A stretch of 64,000 nt of DNA, from positions 1 through 64,000 of the forward strand of contig CAJBER010000051.1 in the NCBI GenBank assembly GCA_903952135.1, read 5' to 3'. Source of the DNA: an uncultured Algoriphagus sp. GTDB lineage: Bacteria > Bacteroidota > Bacteroidia > Cytophagales > Cyclobacteriaceae. The translations under genes and the position numbers were made by a program. Shown here piece by piece: positions 36,257 to 46,199 of this stretch. The notes under the pieces are model-generated. The model was not told the DNA's origin, made no database searches, and saw only the letters and a program-made list of their open reading frames with translations. Every line of letters begins with the position of its first letter. Position 1 is the stretch's first letter.

Positions 36257-39088
36257 ATGACCCAATCCCCTGCGGTACAGGAAGAATTCCTAGAAATATT
36301 TGGAGCCAGAGAGCACAATCTAAAGAACATTGACCTGAAGATTCCCCGCAACAAGGTGGTGGTTGTCACCGGGTTGAGCGGAAGTGGAAAAAGCTCCTTG
36401 GCATTTGACACCATCTATGCAGAGGGTCAGCGCAGGTACATGGAGAGTTTCTCGGCCTATGCCCGATCTTTTTTGGGGGGGATGGAGCGTCCCGATGTGG
36501 ACAAGATCAATGGTCTTTCACCAGTGATTGCCATTGAGCAAAAGACCACTTCCAAAAACCCAAGATCTACGGTCGGTACGGTCACCGAAATTTACGATTT
36601 CATGCGTCTCCTCTATGCCCGAGCAGCAGACGCTTTTTCCTACCATAGCGGCAAGCCCATGATCCGACAGACGGAGGATCAAATATTGGAACAGCTTTTC
36701 ACCAAGTTTGCTGGAAAAAAACTCTACCTCCTAGCCCCCGTGGTCAAAGGCCGAAAGGGACACTACCGAGAACTTTTTGAACAGGTGCGCAAGTTGGGAT
36801 TCTCCAAAGTGCGGGTGGATGGAGTCGTGCTAGAAGTAGCTCCCAAAATGCAGTTGGACCGCTACAAAATCCACGACATTGAGATCGTCATCGACCGCAT
36901 CGTAGCGGAAGAAAGCGATCGATTCCGAATTACTCAATCCCTAAAGTCTGCCTTGCAACATGGTAAGGGGGTGTTGATGATCCGGGAAGAAAGTGGGGAG
37001 ATTCACTATTTTTCCAAGTACCTGATGGACCCCGAAACGGGCCTTTCCTACGAGGAGCCTGCACCGAATAGCTTTTCGTTCAACTCCCCCTACGGCGCCT
37101 GCCCTAGCTGCAATGGCCTAGGGATTATGGAAGAAATTACCCGGGAAAGTATATTTCCAGACCCCAGCCTGAGCATTACCCGAGGAGGAATTGCCCCACT
37201 TGGGGAATACCGGGATATCTGGATTTTCAAAAAAATTGAAGCGCTACTCAAGCATTACAAATGTAGCCTGAGCACCCCGATCAAGGACCTGCCCGAAATG
37301 GTGATTGAGGTTCTTTTGTATGGAGACAAGATTGAGGTGGCCGTGGATTCGGTGAAGTATCCGGGGACCCAGTGGAATACGACCTTTGAGGGAATCATCA
37401 ATTTTCTCCAGAAATACCAAGAAGGAAGCTCCGACAAAATCCAGGAATGGGTGGCGGAGTTTACCATTTCTAAAACCTGTCCGGAATGCCAGGGCTACCG
37501 CCTCAAAAAAGAGGCACTTCATTTTAAGTTGGACGGCACCCATATTGGGGAGTTGGCTATGCTCGATATTCAAGGGCTAGCGAGCTGGTTTGAAGGGCTA
37601 GAATCACGCCTATCCGAAAAGCAGCAGCGCATCGGCGCGGAAGTGCTCAAGGAAATCCGAAAGCGGATCGGCTTTCTCCTCGACATCGGTTTGGACTACC
37701 TTTCGTTGAATAGACCCCTGCGCACCCTCTCTGGGGGTGAGGCCCAACGCATTCGTTTGGCTACGCAGATTGGCACACAGCTGGTCGGGGTGCTCTATAT
37801 TTTGGATGAACCCAGTATTGGTCTCCATCAGCGAGACAATGTAAAATTGATTCAGGCGCTGAAGCGACTTCGGGATCTGGGCAACTCCGTCCTGGTGGTC
37901 GAGCACGACAAGGACATGATGCTCGAGTCGGACTACATTGTGGACATGGGACCAGGAGCAGGAAGACACGGTGGCCATGTGGTCGCAGCAGGTCCTCCTG
38001 CCGAAATCCTCCAATCTGACTCGGTTACGGCACGTTACCTCCAAGGAAAGTTGGGTTTGGATATTCCAAGCACCCGAAGAGCAGGAACTGGAGAGCAGTT
38101 GGTCTTGAAAGGCGCGCATGGCAATAACCTGAAAAATGTAACGGTATCCTTTCCCCTAGGTACCTTGATCGTGGTCACTGGGGTGTCGGGGAGTGGAAAA
38201 AGTACGCTGATCCATGAAACCTTGTTTCCCCTGTTGAATCGGGAGTTTTACAACTCCAAAAAGGAGCCCATGCCTTTTGACCGAATTGATGGGTTGAAGC
38301 AGTTGGATAAGGTGATTGAAGTGGATCAAAGTCCGATTGGCCGGACCCCTAGATCCAATCCTGCAACCTACACAGGCATGTTTTCGGACATTCGCACGCT
38401 ATTTACCGAACTTCCAGAGTCCAAGATTCGGGGCTACAAGCCGGGCAGATTCTCTTTCAATGTCAAAGGGGGGCGCTGTGAAGATTGTGAGGGAGCAGGG
38501 ATGAAGTTGGTGGAGATGGATTTTCTTCCCGATGTCCACATTCCTTGCGAGACCTGCAAGGGCAAGCGCTACAATCGGGAAACCCTCGAGGTACGCTTCA
38601 AAGGAAAGTCCATTTCCGATGTGCTTGACATGACCGTCGAACAGGCGGTAGAATTCTTTGAATTTCAACCCAAAATCCTTCGAAAGGTCATTACCCTCAG
38701 TGAGGTGGGCTTGGGTTACATTACCTTGGGACAGCATGCCACCACACTTTCTGGAGGCGAGGCGCAGCGGGTGAAGTTGGCCACGGAACTGTCCAAAAAG
38801 GATACGGGCAAAACCTTCTACATTCTAGATGAGCCGACCACGGGCTTGCACTTTCAGGACATTGACTTGTTGATGAATGTACTACAGAAACTGGTGGATA
38901 AGGGCAATACCGTCTTGGTGATTGAGCACAACTTGGATGTAATCAAGGTGGCAGACTACTTGATTGATATGGGGCCCGAAGGAGGCAATAAAGGCGGTAC
39001 GGTGGTGGTGCAGGGAAGCCCAGAAAAAGTGGCTGCTCATCCAGACAGTCATACAGGAAGATTCTTGAAGCAGGAATTACATCGCTGA
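36257..39088 (+). CDS. uvrA: Excinuclease ABC subunit A
   Basis: 943 residues. Damage-recognition ATPase of nucleotide excision repair. Two ABC modules: Walker A GLSGSGKSS near residue 39 and GVSGSGKST near 641, with signatures LSGGEAQRIRLA and LSGGEAQRVKLA. Zinc sites CPSCNG...CPECQG and CEDCEG...CETCKG are intact. The UvrB-binding region is near residues 130-250. Single gene after nos; mfd, its partner in transcription-coupled repair, is in the same window on the other strand. Confidence 0.97.
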   Translation: MTQSPAVQEEFLEIFGAREHNLKNIDLKIPRNKVVVVTGLSGSGKSSLAFDTIYAEGQRRYMESFSAYARSFLGGMERPDVDKINGLSPVIAIEQKTTSKNPRSTVGTVTEIYDFMRLLYARAADAFSYHSGKPMIRQTEDQILEQLFTKFAGKKLYLLAPVVKGRKGHYRELFEQVRKLGFSKVRVDGVVLEVAPKMQLDRYKIHDIEIVIDRIVAEESDRFRITQSLKSALQHGKGVLMIREESGEIHYFSKYLMDPETGLSYEEPAPNSFSFNSPYGACPSCNGLGIMEEITRESIFPDPSLSITRGGIAPLGEYRDIWIFKKIEALLKHYKCSLSTPIKDLPEMVIEVLLYGDKIEVAVDSVKYPGTQWNTTFEGIINFLQKYQEGSSDKIQEWVAEFTISKTCPECQGYRLKKEALHFKLDGTHIGELAMLDIQGLASWFEGLESRLSEKQQRIGAEVLKEIRKRIGFLLDIGLDYLSLNRPLRTLSGGEAQRIRLATQIGTQLVGVLYILDEPSIGLHQRDNVKLIQALKRLRDLGNSVLVVEHDKDMMLESDYIVDMGPGAGRHGGHVVAAGPPAEILQSDSVTARYLQGKLGLDIPSTRRAGTGEQLVLKGAHGNNLKNVTVSFPLGTLIVVTGVSGSGKSTLIHETLFPLLNREFYNSKKEPMPFDRIDGLKQLDKVIEVDQSPIGRTPRSNPATYTGMFSDIRTLFTELPESKIRGYKPGRFSFNVKGGRCEDCEGAGMKLVEMDFLPDVHIPCETCKGKRYNRETLEVRFKGKSISDVLDMTVEQAVEFFEFQPKILRKVITLSEVGLGYITLGQHATTLSGGEAQRVKLATELSKKDTGKTFYILDEPTTGLHFQDIDLLMNVLQKLVDKGNTVLVIEHNLDVIKVADYLIDMGPEGGNKGGTVVVQGSPEKVAAHPDSHTGRFLKQELHR

Positions 39089-39167
39089 AAATAGGCTTAA
39101 AATCAAGCCAATCACCCTCTTATCAAAATAGGAGGTCAACCTAGACTTCCTTCCTTAACTTTCACAC

Positions 39168-40220
39168 ATGAACAGAAGCACACTCTATTGGCTATTGCAG
39201 GTCTTGGGCTGGGGAAGCTTTGCTTTTGTCAATGTGTTTTTTGCTTCCTTATCGGAGGGGATTACGCCCCTTCAAACCTGGGCTTTCGTGGCTTTGTCTG
39301 CGTTTTATTTAGCCTCTACCCATGCTTTCAGGCTCTTAGTCAAGGCTTTCGGCTGGTTTAATCTGGGGGTTTTTCGATTGCTTGCTCAGGTAATCTTGGC
39401 AGTGATCGTCTTGGCGGTAAGCAACGTGTTTGCGCAGGTGCTGATCAATTTGGCTTTTGGAACGCTCAATCCTAATGCAGATTTCCGTGCCCTGGTGATC
39501 TCAGTCAACCTTTTTGTGAGCTCGCTCTACTACGGGTTTTGGGTCTTGCTCTATTTTGTGTTTCACTTTTTGGACAACTACAATACCACCCTTCGGTACG
39601 AAGCAAAAATCAATGAGATTCGGCTCAACCATTTGAAAAGCCAGCTCAACCCCCATTTTATTTTCAATGCCCTGAATTCCGTTCGTGCGCTTGTCGATGA
39701 GGATCCGGTCAAGGCGAAATCCGCCATCACGCAAATATCCAATATGCTCCGGTTCTCGCTGATGCTGGACAAAAAGCAGGTGATTGACCTGGCCGATGAG
39801 TTGGCCACTGTCAAAGATTATTTGGCGCTGGAATCCATCCGATTTGAGGAGCGCTTGCAAGTGGAATACCATATTGAGGAAGCGGCGTATTCCTACAAGA
39901 TCCCGCCGATGATGCTGCAGACCATCGTGGAAAATGCCATCAAGCATGGCATCTCCAACTTGGTGAAAGGGGGCTTGATCGAAATAAAATGCCGAGAAGG
40001 ACTAGAAGATGAATTGTACATCCAAGTCAAAAATAGTGGACATTACGAAGCCCAGTCTGCTAGCAAGCGCAAAGAAGAGGAAGGCCATGGGATAGACAAT
40101 ACCCAACAACGTTTAGCCCTTCTTTATGGCGATAAGGCAAGCTTCCGAATCTTCAATTCTGGAAGTCAATTTGTGATTACTGAAATTAAAATTCCGAAAC
40201 AAAGACTTACTTTAGACTAA
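39168..40220 (+). CDS. LytS/YehU-type sensor histidine kinase
   Basis: 350 residues. Four N-terminal membrane helices form the sensor. The His_kinase region has the phosphoacceptor in LKSQLNPHFIFNALNSVRALV near residue 161, and the ATP lid in PPMMLQTIVENAIKHGI. The signal is not known. It is followed 15 bases later by a LytTR response regulator, so they form a two-component pair. Single operon, transcribed rightward after uvrA. Confidence 0.92.
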   Translation: MNRSTLYWLLQVLGWGSFAFVNVFFASLSEGITPLQTWAFVALSAFYLASTHAFRLLVKAFGWFNLGVFRLLAQVILAVIVLAVSNVFAQVLINLAFGTLNPNADFRALVISVNLFVSSLYYGFWVLLYFVFHFLDNYNTTLRYEAKINEIRLNHLKSQLNPHFIFNALNSVRALVDEDPVKAKSAITQISNMLRFSLMLDKKQVIDLADELATVKDYLALESIRFEERLQVEYHIEEAAYSYKIPPMMLQTIVENAIKHGISNLVKGGLIEIKCREGLEDELYIQVKNSGHYEAQSASKRKEEEGHGIDNTQQRLALLYGDKASFRIFNSGSQFVITEIKIPKQRLTLD

Positions 40221-40234
40221 TTAATCCAATTGAT

Positions 40235-40969
40235 ATGAGAGCCCTGGTAATTGATGATGAACGCCTAGCCCGCAAGGAGCTAATCAATTTGTTGAATCAG
40301 CTGGAAACAGTGGAAGTGGTAGGGGAGGCCGTGAATGTGGAGGACGCCAAAGAAAAGATTGATCAACTCCAACCGGACGTCATATTTCTAGACATTCAGA
40401 TGCCTGAGAAAACAGGCTTTGATCTCTTGGAGGAGTTGGACAACTTGCCCCATGTCATTTTCACCACTGCCTACGACGAGTATGCGCTGAAGGCTTTTCA
40501 GGTCAATGCGCTAGACTACTTACTCAAGCCGATTGAGCCGAAGCGGTTGGAAGATGCTGTACTGAAACTTCAGGGAAAAATGGAGGGCATCGCCAAACGT
40601 GAAGAGCAGGAAGGAATTGGTAATTCTAAGAAACTTACCCTAGAGGATCAGGTATTTGTCAAGGATGGTGACCGCTGCTGGTTTGTGCGATTATCCAATG
40701 TGCGCCTTTTTGAGTCAGATGGCAATTACATCAAAGTCTATTTTGACAACTTCAAGCCGATGATTCACAAATCCTTGAATGCCTTGGATGAGCGCTTGGA
40801 CGAGAAATCATTCTTTAGAGCCAGTCGCAAGCACATCATCAACCTGGGCTGGGTGGAGGCCATTGAACCTTGGTTTAACGGGGGTCTAGTAGTCACCCTC
40901 AAGGGAGGAGATCGTATCGAAGTCAGCCGACGACAGGCAGCACGCTTCAAAGAAATGATGAGTTTGTAA
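40235..40969 (+). CDS. LytTR family response regulator
   Basis: 244 residues. Receiver domain with the phosphoacceptor aspartate in VIFLDIQMPEKTGFDLLEEL near residue 52 and the conserved LKPIEPKRLEDA; C-terminal LytTR DNA-binding domain (VRLFESDGNYIKVYF, FFRASRKHIINL). Partner of the kinase upstream. LytTR regulators bind paired repeats and often control cell-surface or carbon genes in Bacteroidota; the target here is not evident. Confidence 0.93.
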   Translation: MRALVIDDERLARKELINLLNQLETVEVVGEAVNVEDAKEKIDQLQPDVIFLDIQMPEKTGFDLLEELDNLPHVIFTTAYDEYALKAFQVNALDYLLKPIEPKRLEDAVLKLQGKMEGIAKREEQEGIGNSKKLTLEDQVFVKDGDRCWFVRLSNVRLFESDGNYIKVYFDNFKPMIHKSLNALDERLDEKSFFRASRKHIINLGWVEAIEPWFNGGLVVTLKGGDRIEVSRRQAARFKEMMSL

Positions 40970-41038
40970 GAAAGCAGGCTTCAGTTTCAAGCCAGAGTTT
41001 TCTCAACCTTCACTTTATTTTATCTCAAAAAAGAGGAC

Positions 41039-41455
41039 ATGCCTTTTACCAAAATTACAATTCAGGCTGCCGTATTAGCCGACCGAACTAAAGCCTGGTC
41101 ACATTATACCGAGCCCGCCCACATTACCCAGTGGAATTTTGCTTCTGAAGACTGGTGCTGCCCTACAGCTAGTACTGATTTAGTACCGGGAGGAAAATTT
41201 TCTTGGCGAATGGAAGCAAAGGATGGAAGTTTTGGCTTTGACTTCGAAGGAGAATTTACCGAGATCGTTCCACTTGAAAAACTAAAGTATGTTTTCATGG
41301 ATCAACGAGAGGCTGAAATCACGTTTACTGACCTGCCTGAAGGAACCCTGGTCCAAATTGTCTTTGATGCTGAAAACGAGAATAGTTTGGAACTTCAGCA
41401 ATCTGGATGGCAATCCATTTTGAATAACTTCAAGTCCCATACGGAGAAAAGTTAA
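41039..41455 (+). CDS. SRPBCC domain protein (AHSA1-like)
   Basis: 138 residues. The Activator of Hsp90 ATPase-like fold of the SRPBCC superfamily: ADRTKAWSHYTEPAHITQWNFASEDWCCPTAS, PGGKFSWRMEAKDGSFGFDFEGEFTEIVPLEKL and QQSGWQSILNNFKSHTE. These Bacteroidota proteins probably bind a small hydrophobic ligand; no enzymatic role is known. Single gene, convergent with phoH. Confidence 0.88.
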   Translation: MPFTKITIQAAVLADRTKAWSHYTEPAHITQWNFASEDWCCPTASTDLVPGGKFSWRMEAKDGSFGFDFEGEFTEIVPLEKLKYVFMDQREAEITFTDLPEGTLVQIVFDAENENSLELQQSGWQSILNNFKSHTEKS

Positions 41456-41493
41456 TTTTTTCCTCCAGAGGCACCTCTCCTCATTTCACCAAA

Positions 41494-42840
41494 TTACAGC
41501 AGGTCATTCGCCAAGTTGGCCAACTCAGAGCGTTCCCCTTTTTCCAGTTTCACGTGTGCATAGAGCGGATGATCCTTTACCCGATCGATGAGGTAGGATA
41601 GTCCATTGGATTGTGCATCGAGGTAAGGCGTGTCGATTTGAAATACATCTCCCGTAAAGATGATTTTGGTATTTTCTCCAGCCCGAGAAATGATGGTTTT
41701 GATTTCGTGGGGGGTGAGGTTTTGAGCCTCGTCGACGATAAAGAAAATATTGGAGAGCGACCTGCCACGAATGTAGGCAAGTGGCTGGATGACCAACTTT
41801 TCTTGGTTGACCAGCTCGGTGATTTTTTGGTATTCCTTGTCGGTTTCCTTGTATTGATTTTGGATAAATTTCAAGTTATCCCAAAGCGGCTCCATGTAAG
41901 GGTTGAGCTTGGACTTGATGTCCCCAGGAAGGTATCCAATGTCTTTGTTGGACAGGGGTACGATGGGTCGAGCCAGGAATATTTGTTTGTATTCACGTCG
42001 TTGCTCCAGTGCTCCTGCGAGGGCAAGGAGGGTCTTTCCCGTTCCGGCCACTCCTTGGATGGATACGAGTTTGATGCGTGGATTTAGAATGGCATGCAAA
42101 GCAAAGGTCTGCTCGGCATTGCGTGGCTTGATGTTGTAGGCCAACTGCTTGTCGACCCGGGTCAACACGTTTTCATCGGAGTTGTAATAGGCGAGTACCG
42201 AATGCTTTTGGCTCTTTAAAATGTAGAAGGCATTCGCCTTTCGTTTCCGATTGCCAAGAATCACCTTTGCCTCAATGGAGCCACGTTCGTAAAGCGAGTT
42301 GATCGCGAGGGGATCCAAGTCTTCCAAGAGGTACTTGCCTGTATTCTCTAGTTCGACGATGTTTTTGATTTTCCCTGTTTCGTAATCCTCTGCGAGGATA
42401 TCTAGGGATTTTGCCTTCAGGCGGAGGTTGATGTCCTTGGAAACGAGGATGACCTTTCTGTCTTTTTCATGCTGCTTGAGGTAGAGGGCGGCATTCAGGA
42501 TTTTGTGGTCGTTCTTTTCCTCTCCGAAAATCACGTTGGCATTCAGGTTGTTGTCGGGATTCATCAACACCTTGAAATTACCCTTCGTTTTACCATTCAG
42601 AGGAGTCCATTCGTGGATCATGTGATCTTGAGATAGTTTATCCAGCAGTCGGATAAATTCCCGGGCCTCAAAATTTTTGGTGTCGTTGCCTTTTTTGAAT
42701 TGGTCCAGCTCCTCTAGGACGGTGATCGGGATGACCACGTCGTGCTCGGCAAAATTCATGATGGAGCTGTGGGTGTAGAGGATTACAGAGGTATCCAGTA
42801 CAAAGATTTTCCGGTCTTTATCGGATTTGGCTTTAGGCAT
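41494..42840 (-). CDS. PhoH family protein with N-terminal PIN domain
   Basis: 448 residues. The PIN nuclease domain spans residues about 1-145 (KIFVLDTSVILY, VVIPITVLEELDQFKKG, KVILVSKDINLRLKAK). The PhoH ATPase has Walker A GVAGTGKTLLALA near residue 265 and Walker B FIVDEAQNLTPHEIKTI. PIN-PhoH proteins act as RNA helicases with ribonuclease activity. Single gene, transcribed leftward. Upstream are 217 noncoding bases holding the 3' hairpin of the helicase gene. Confidence 0.93.
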   Translation of the reverse strand: MPKAKSDKDRKIFVLDTSVILYTHSSIMNFAEHDVVIPITVLEELDQFKKGNDTKNFEAREFIRLLDKLSQDHMIHEWTPLNGKTKGNFKVLMNPDNNLNANVIFGEEKNDHKILNAALYLKQHEKDRKVILVSKDINLRLKAKSLDILAEDYETGKIKNIVELENTGKYLLEDLDPLAINSLYERGSIEAKVILGNRKRKANAFYILKSQKHSVLAYYNSDENVLTRVDKQLAYNIKPRNAEQTFALHAILNPRIKLVSIQGVAGTGKTLLALAGALEQRREYKQIFLARPIVPLSNKDIGYLPGDIKSKLNPYMEPLWDNLKFIQNQYKETDKEYQKITELVNQEKLVIQPLAYIRGRSLSNIFFIVDEAQNLTPHEIKTIISRAGENTKIIFTGDVFQIDTPYLDAQSNGLSYLIDRVKDHPLYAHVKLEKGERSELANLANDLL

Positions 42841-42984
42841 CAGCAGGAAAAGGATTGGAATGAACGTTTCTAAAATTTAGAAAAATATCTCCATCTCGTT
42901 GCCAATTTCTACAATAAATTATAGTTAAGAAATTTAAAAGAAAGAGTACTTGACTGACAATCAAAGGAATAAAAACGTAGGCCA

Positions 42985-43010
42985 GAAAAAAATGGCAGCC
43001 ACCAAGGTGG
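42985..43010 (-). terminator. Possible terminator of the SNF2 helicase gene
   Basis: On the minus strand CCACC-TT-GGTGG is followed by CTGCCATTTTTTT, about 48 bases after the helicase stop. The loop is only two bases as written, so it needs to open to a larger loop; moderate support. Confidence 0.35.
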
Positions 43011-43057
43011 AAATCCCAGTTTGGGGTAGGCAAATGCCGGAGTCTAGGCGAATTTAT

Positions 43058-45997
43058 TTAGTCAAGTAATGCGCGGATATCGTCATTATCCAAGCTCTTC
43101 ATGAAGCTTTCCTCATTACTAATCAGCTCCCCTGCAAGGGCAAGTTTGCGGTCTTGAAGTGCCATGATTTTCTCTTCTACTGATCCACGGCTGATAAACT
43201 TGTAGATGATCACCTTATTCTCCTGTCCAATACGGTGCGCCCGGTCGATCGCCTGCGCTTCAACGGCAGGATTCCACCAGGGATCGAGGAGAAATACATA
43301 TTCTGCCTTGGTCAAGTTCAATCCCACTCCCCCAGCCTTGAGGGAAATCAAAAATACCTTGCAGTCCTCCTGGGTTTGGAATTTCTCCACCTGAGCCTGT
43401 CGGTCTCTGGTAGCACCATCTAAATACGCATAGGGGATTTTTTCGGCATCCAAAAACTCCCGAACGATGGACAAGTGACGTACAAATTGGCTAAACACCA
43501 ACACCTTGTGGTTCTCGGAGATGGTCTCTTGAAGCATGTAGGTGATGTCCTCCAACTTACCTGACTCTCCCGTGTAGTCTTCTCGAACGAGCTTGGGGTG
43601 GTTGGCAATCTGCCGGAGCTGGGTAAGTCCACGAAGGAGAGTAAACTGCTGACTTCCTCGACCAGTACCTGCCAATTCCCCAATGATTTTTTCTCGGTAA
43701 TAGCTCTTTACCTCTTCATACACCTTTTCTTGGGCAGCAGTCATGTCCGAGTATTTCACGTTGGTGATTTTCTCTGGGAGATCCTTCGCTACTTGAGATT
43801 TTAGTCGGCGAAGGATAAAAGGCTTGATCATGGCATGCAAGCGAGCCGCTTTTTCTCGGTCGTGCTGCTTTTCGATGGGCTGTAGAAATTGCTTTTTGAA
43901 GATCAGCTGGTTGCCCAGCAGTCCTGGATTCACAAAGTTCATCTGTGACCAGAGGTCCATGGTGCCATTTTCTACCGGCGTACCTGTCAGGATAAGACGC
44001 CGCTTGCTTTTCAGTTTATTGACAGCGGTAGCGATATTGGAATTCGGGTTTTTGATGGCCTGAGACTCATCCAAGATCACGTAATTGAAGTAAAACTGGC
44101 TGAGCTGCTCGATGTCCATGCGGACAATGCCGTAGGAGGTCAAGACCACATCGTATCCTCGAAATTTCCAAGGATCCTTATTCCGCTGCGTACCTGAATA
44201 CACTAAGATTTTGAGGCCTGGAGCAAACTTTTTGGCTTCCAACTCCCAGTTGTAAATCAGGGAAGTAGGCATCACGAGTAAGGAAGCAAAACCATCGTTT
44301 TCCTCCTTTTCATAGGCCAAAAGGGCCAAAGTTTGTACGGTTTTACCAAGACCCATGTCGTCAGCGAGGCATCCGCCAAACTGGTATTCGTTCAAAAAGC
44401 GGAGCCAGTTGTAACCTGCATTCTGATAAGGACGAAGGGCCCCTTTGAAGGTAGCGGGCAGCGCATAGTCATCAATAGCGTCAAAGTTGCGGAGACGCTC
44501 CAGCTTCAAGCTCAGGTTGAGGCGAATCAACTCCCCGTTCTGTAGTTCTCTGGCAAAGGCCAAGTGGTGCTTTCGGAGAACGAGCTCTTCAGCACTCCGT
44601 TCTTCGATGAAGTTGAATAGCTCGGAATAGTTGACAAACCAAGAGGCAGGGATAACGGCAATTTCTCCATTTGGGAGTTCAAACTCATGCTTGCCCTGGA
44701 TTAGTAGCTTGCGAAGTTTGGCAAAAGGCACCAGGTAAATGCCGAACTTGATCAGTGCCTTGACATCAAACCAGTCGATATTTTCATTGACTTCAATCGT
44801 AATTTGGGCTCTACCGATATGGTAGGTTTTTCCATTGAGCCCCCCTTTCTGAACCACCTTGATCTTATTTTCTAGCAGGTAATCCTCGTTGTTCCCGAGC
44901 CATTCAAAAGCCTGAGTTTTGGGAAGGGCGGTTTTGCCATGCATGAATTCCAGCCCTTTTTTCTTGAGAATAGTCAGGTAGCGCTCCTCCAGTTTGGTGG
45001 TACGGACGGTTTTGAAAAAAGTAAAATTGCCATCCTTTTCTTCGTAGCGGCAGGAATTGCCACTTCCTTCTCCAGCATTGAGGAGGGTGCCAAAATCAAA
45101 TTCTCCGTACTTGAATCGAGGCTCAAGAACAATGATATCTTCGGCTGGGGTGGTGATTTCCTCTCCAAAGAGAGTTTCTGTGGATACCCCACCTGGCAGG
45201 CCACTTACGGCCAAGAGGGCCTCTGGGGTGCCTTGTTCAGTGTGAATATCAAATCCTTTGGCCACTACCTCAAATTGTGTAATCAAGGAGGTGACAAACT
45301 TGCGGTAATATTCAGGTTCAAACTTTCGTTCGATCAGAATCGCATTTTTATTCAGGAAGGGTTGCAATTTTTTGCCATCGATTCCTTTTTCAAAGTGAAA
45401 AAGTTGCTGGTTGACGACTAGCCAGGCGGGTTCCTTGCAGACCAAATAGCCCCCCTTGTGCTGCCAGTTTAGTTTTTGTCCTTGAAACTTGATTAAGGGG
45501 TAGTACTGGGTATTGAATTCTCCTTTGTCGAAGTGAAACAGTACTGTAGCGGGCTCCGCCTGAACACTAATTTCTTTGCCGGTTGGATTTCCATCCGAAG
45601 CGGTTTCAAACAAGCGCTTCCCGATCAGTAAGGGCAAAATTTTGGCCCGTTTAATCTCCAAGTTTTTAAACAACAATTCTTGGATGGTTGGGTCAGCAGT
45701 CTTTGGATCAAAAATTTTGCGGAGGAATTCTTTCGGTTTTAGATTCCCTTTTTTCATGTAAGGTTTGACCACCACGTCTTGCTGCATGCTGTCCATCAGG
45801 CGGATCAACTCGTAATCTTGTTCCTCTAGTCCCGTATCAAATTCTTTCGCATTCGCAGAACTTATATTTTGATAGGCATAAGTAAGCCTTCCTTTATCAT
45901 CTAAAGGAACTACATAGGATTCAAAAAGTAAGCCCAAATATTCGTGGCTGTAAATTGAATAAACAAGCTGAAATGGCTGATCTGGATCAACAATCAT
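43058..45997 (-). CDS. SNF2-family DEAD/DEAH-box helicase
   Basis: 979 residues. About 530 N-terminal residues without a clear named domain, apart from SWI2/SNF2-associated sequence (AFARELQNGELIRLNLSLKLERLRNFDAIDDY). The ATPase has Walker A CLADDMGLGKTVQTLAL near residue 544, DESQ near 643, GTPVENGTMDLWSQMNFVNPG and the helicase motif VI QAIDRAHRIGQ. Bacterial SNF2 proteins remodel protein-DNA or polymerase complexes, as RapA does. Single gene, monocistronic. Confidence 0.92.
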   Translation of the reverse strand: MIVDPDQPFQLVYSIYSHEYLGLLFESYVVPLDDKGRLTYAYQNISSANAKEFDTGLEEQDYELIRLMDSMQQDVVVKPYMKKGNLKPKEFLRKIFDPKTADPTIQELLFKNLEIKRAKILPLLIGKRLFETASDGNPTGKEISVQAEPATVLFHFDKGEFNTQYYPLIKFQGQKLNWQHKGGYLVCKEPAWLVVNQQLFHFEKGIDGKKLQPFLNKNAILIERKFEPEYYRKFVTSLITQFEVVAKGFDIHTEQGTPEALLAVSGLPGGVSTETLFGEEITTPAEDIIVLEPRFKYGEFDFGTLLNAGEGSGNSCRYEEKDGNFTFFKTVRTTKLEERYLTILKKKGLEFMHGKTALPKTQAFEWLGNNEDYLLENKIKVVQKGGLNGKTYHIGRAQITIEVNENIDWFDVKALIKFGIYLVPFAKLRKLLIQGKHEFELPNGEIAVIPASWFVNYSELFNFIEERSAEELVLRKHHLAFARELQNGELIRLNLSLKLERLRNFDAIDDYALPATFKGALRPYQNAGYNWLRFLNEYQFGGCLADDMGLGKTVQTLALLAYEKEENDGFASLLVMPTSLIYNWELEAKKFAPGLKILVYSGTQRNKDPWKFRGYDVVLTSYGIVRMDIEQLSQFYFNYVILDESQAIKNPNSNIATAVNKLKSKRRLILTGTPVENGTMDLWSQMNFVNPGLLGNQLIFKKQFLQPIEKQHDREKAARLHAMIKPFILRRLKSQVAKDLPEKITNVKYSDMTAAQEKVYEEVKSYYREKIIGELAGTGRGSQQFTLLRGLTQLRQIANHPKLVREDYTGESGKLEDITYMLQETISENHKVLVFSQFVRHLSIVREFLDAEKIPYAYLDGATRDRQAQVEKFQTQEDCKVFLISLKAGGVGLNLTKAEYVFLLDPWWNPAVEAQAIDRAHRIGQENKVIIYKFISRGSVEEKIMALQDRKLALAGELISNEESFMKSLDNDDIRALLD

Positions 45998-46140
45998 GAC
46001 AATTAAAAAAAGTAGTATATATATTATTCACTTTTATAATCTTCTTTTCCAAACAGGTGGACCTACTTGATAGCTACACGAAAAGGAAAATTACGGATTA
46101 AATCAGTATTTTTTGCGATTTACCCTGATTTTTTTGGAGA

Positions 46141-46172
46141 AAAAAAAGAGAGGCCTAACTAATGACCTCTCT
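46141..46172 (-). terminator. Terminator of the ileS-lspA operon
   Basis: AGAGAGG pairs with CCTCTCT, followed on the minus strand by eight T residues, 28 bases after the lspA stop. Confidence 0.75.
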
Positions 46173-46199
46173 TCTCAACTTCTGTAAGTAGCGTTTGAT

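Noticed and set aside
35650-36414. 254-residue minus-strand ORF opposite nos and uvrA
   Set aside because: Crosses the 3' end of nos and the 5' end of uvrA, both certain genes.
41455-41494. AGAGG-CA-CCTCT hairpin as a terminator between the SRPBCC gene and phoH
   Set aside because: The loop is only two bases and no convincing stem of normal geometry leads into the T tract.
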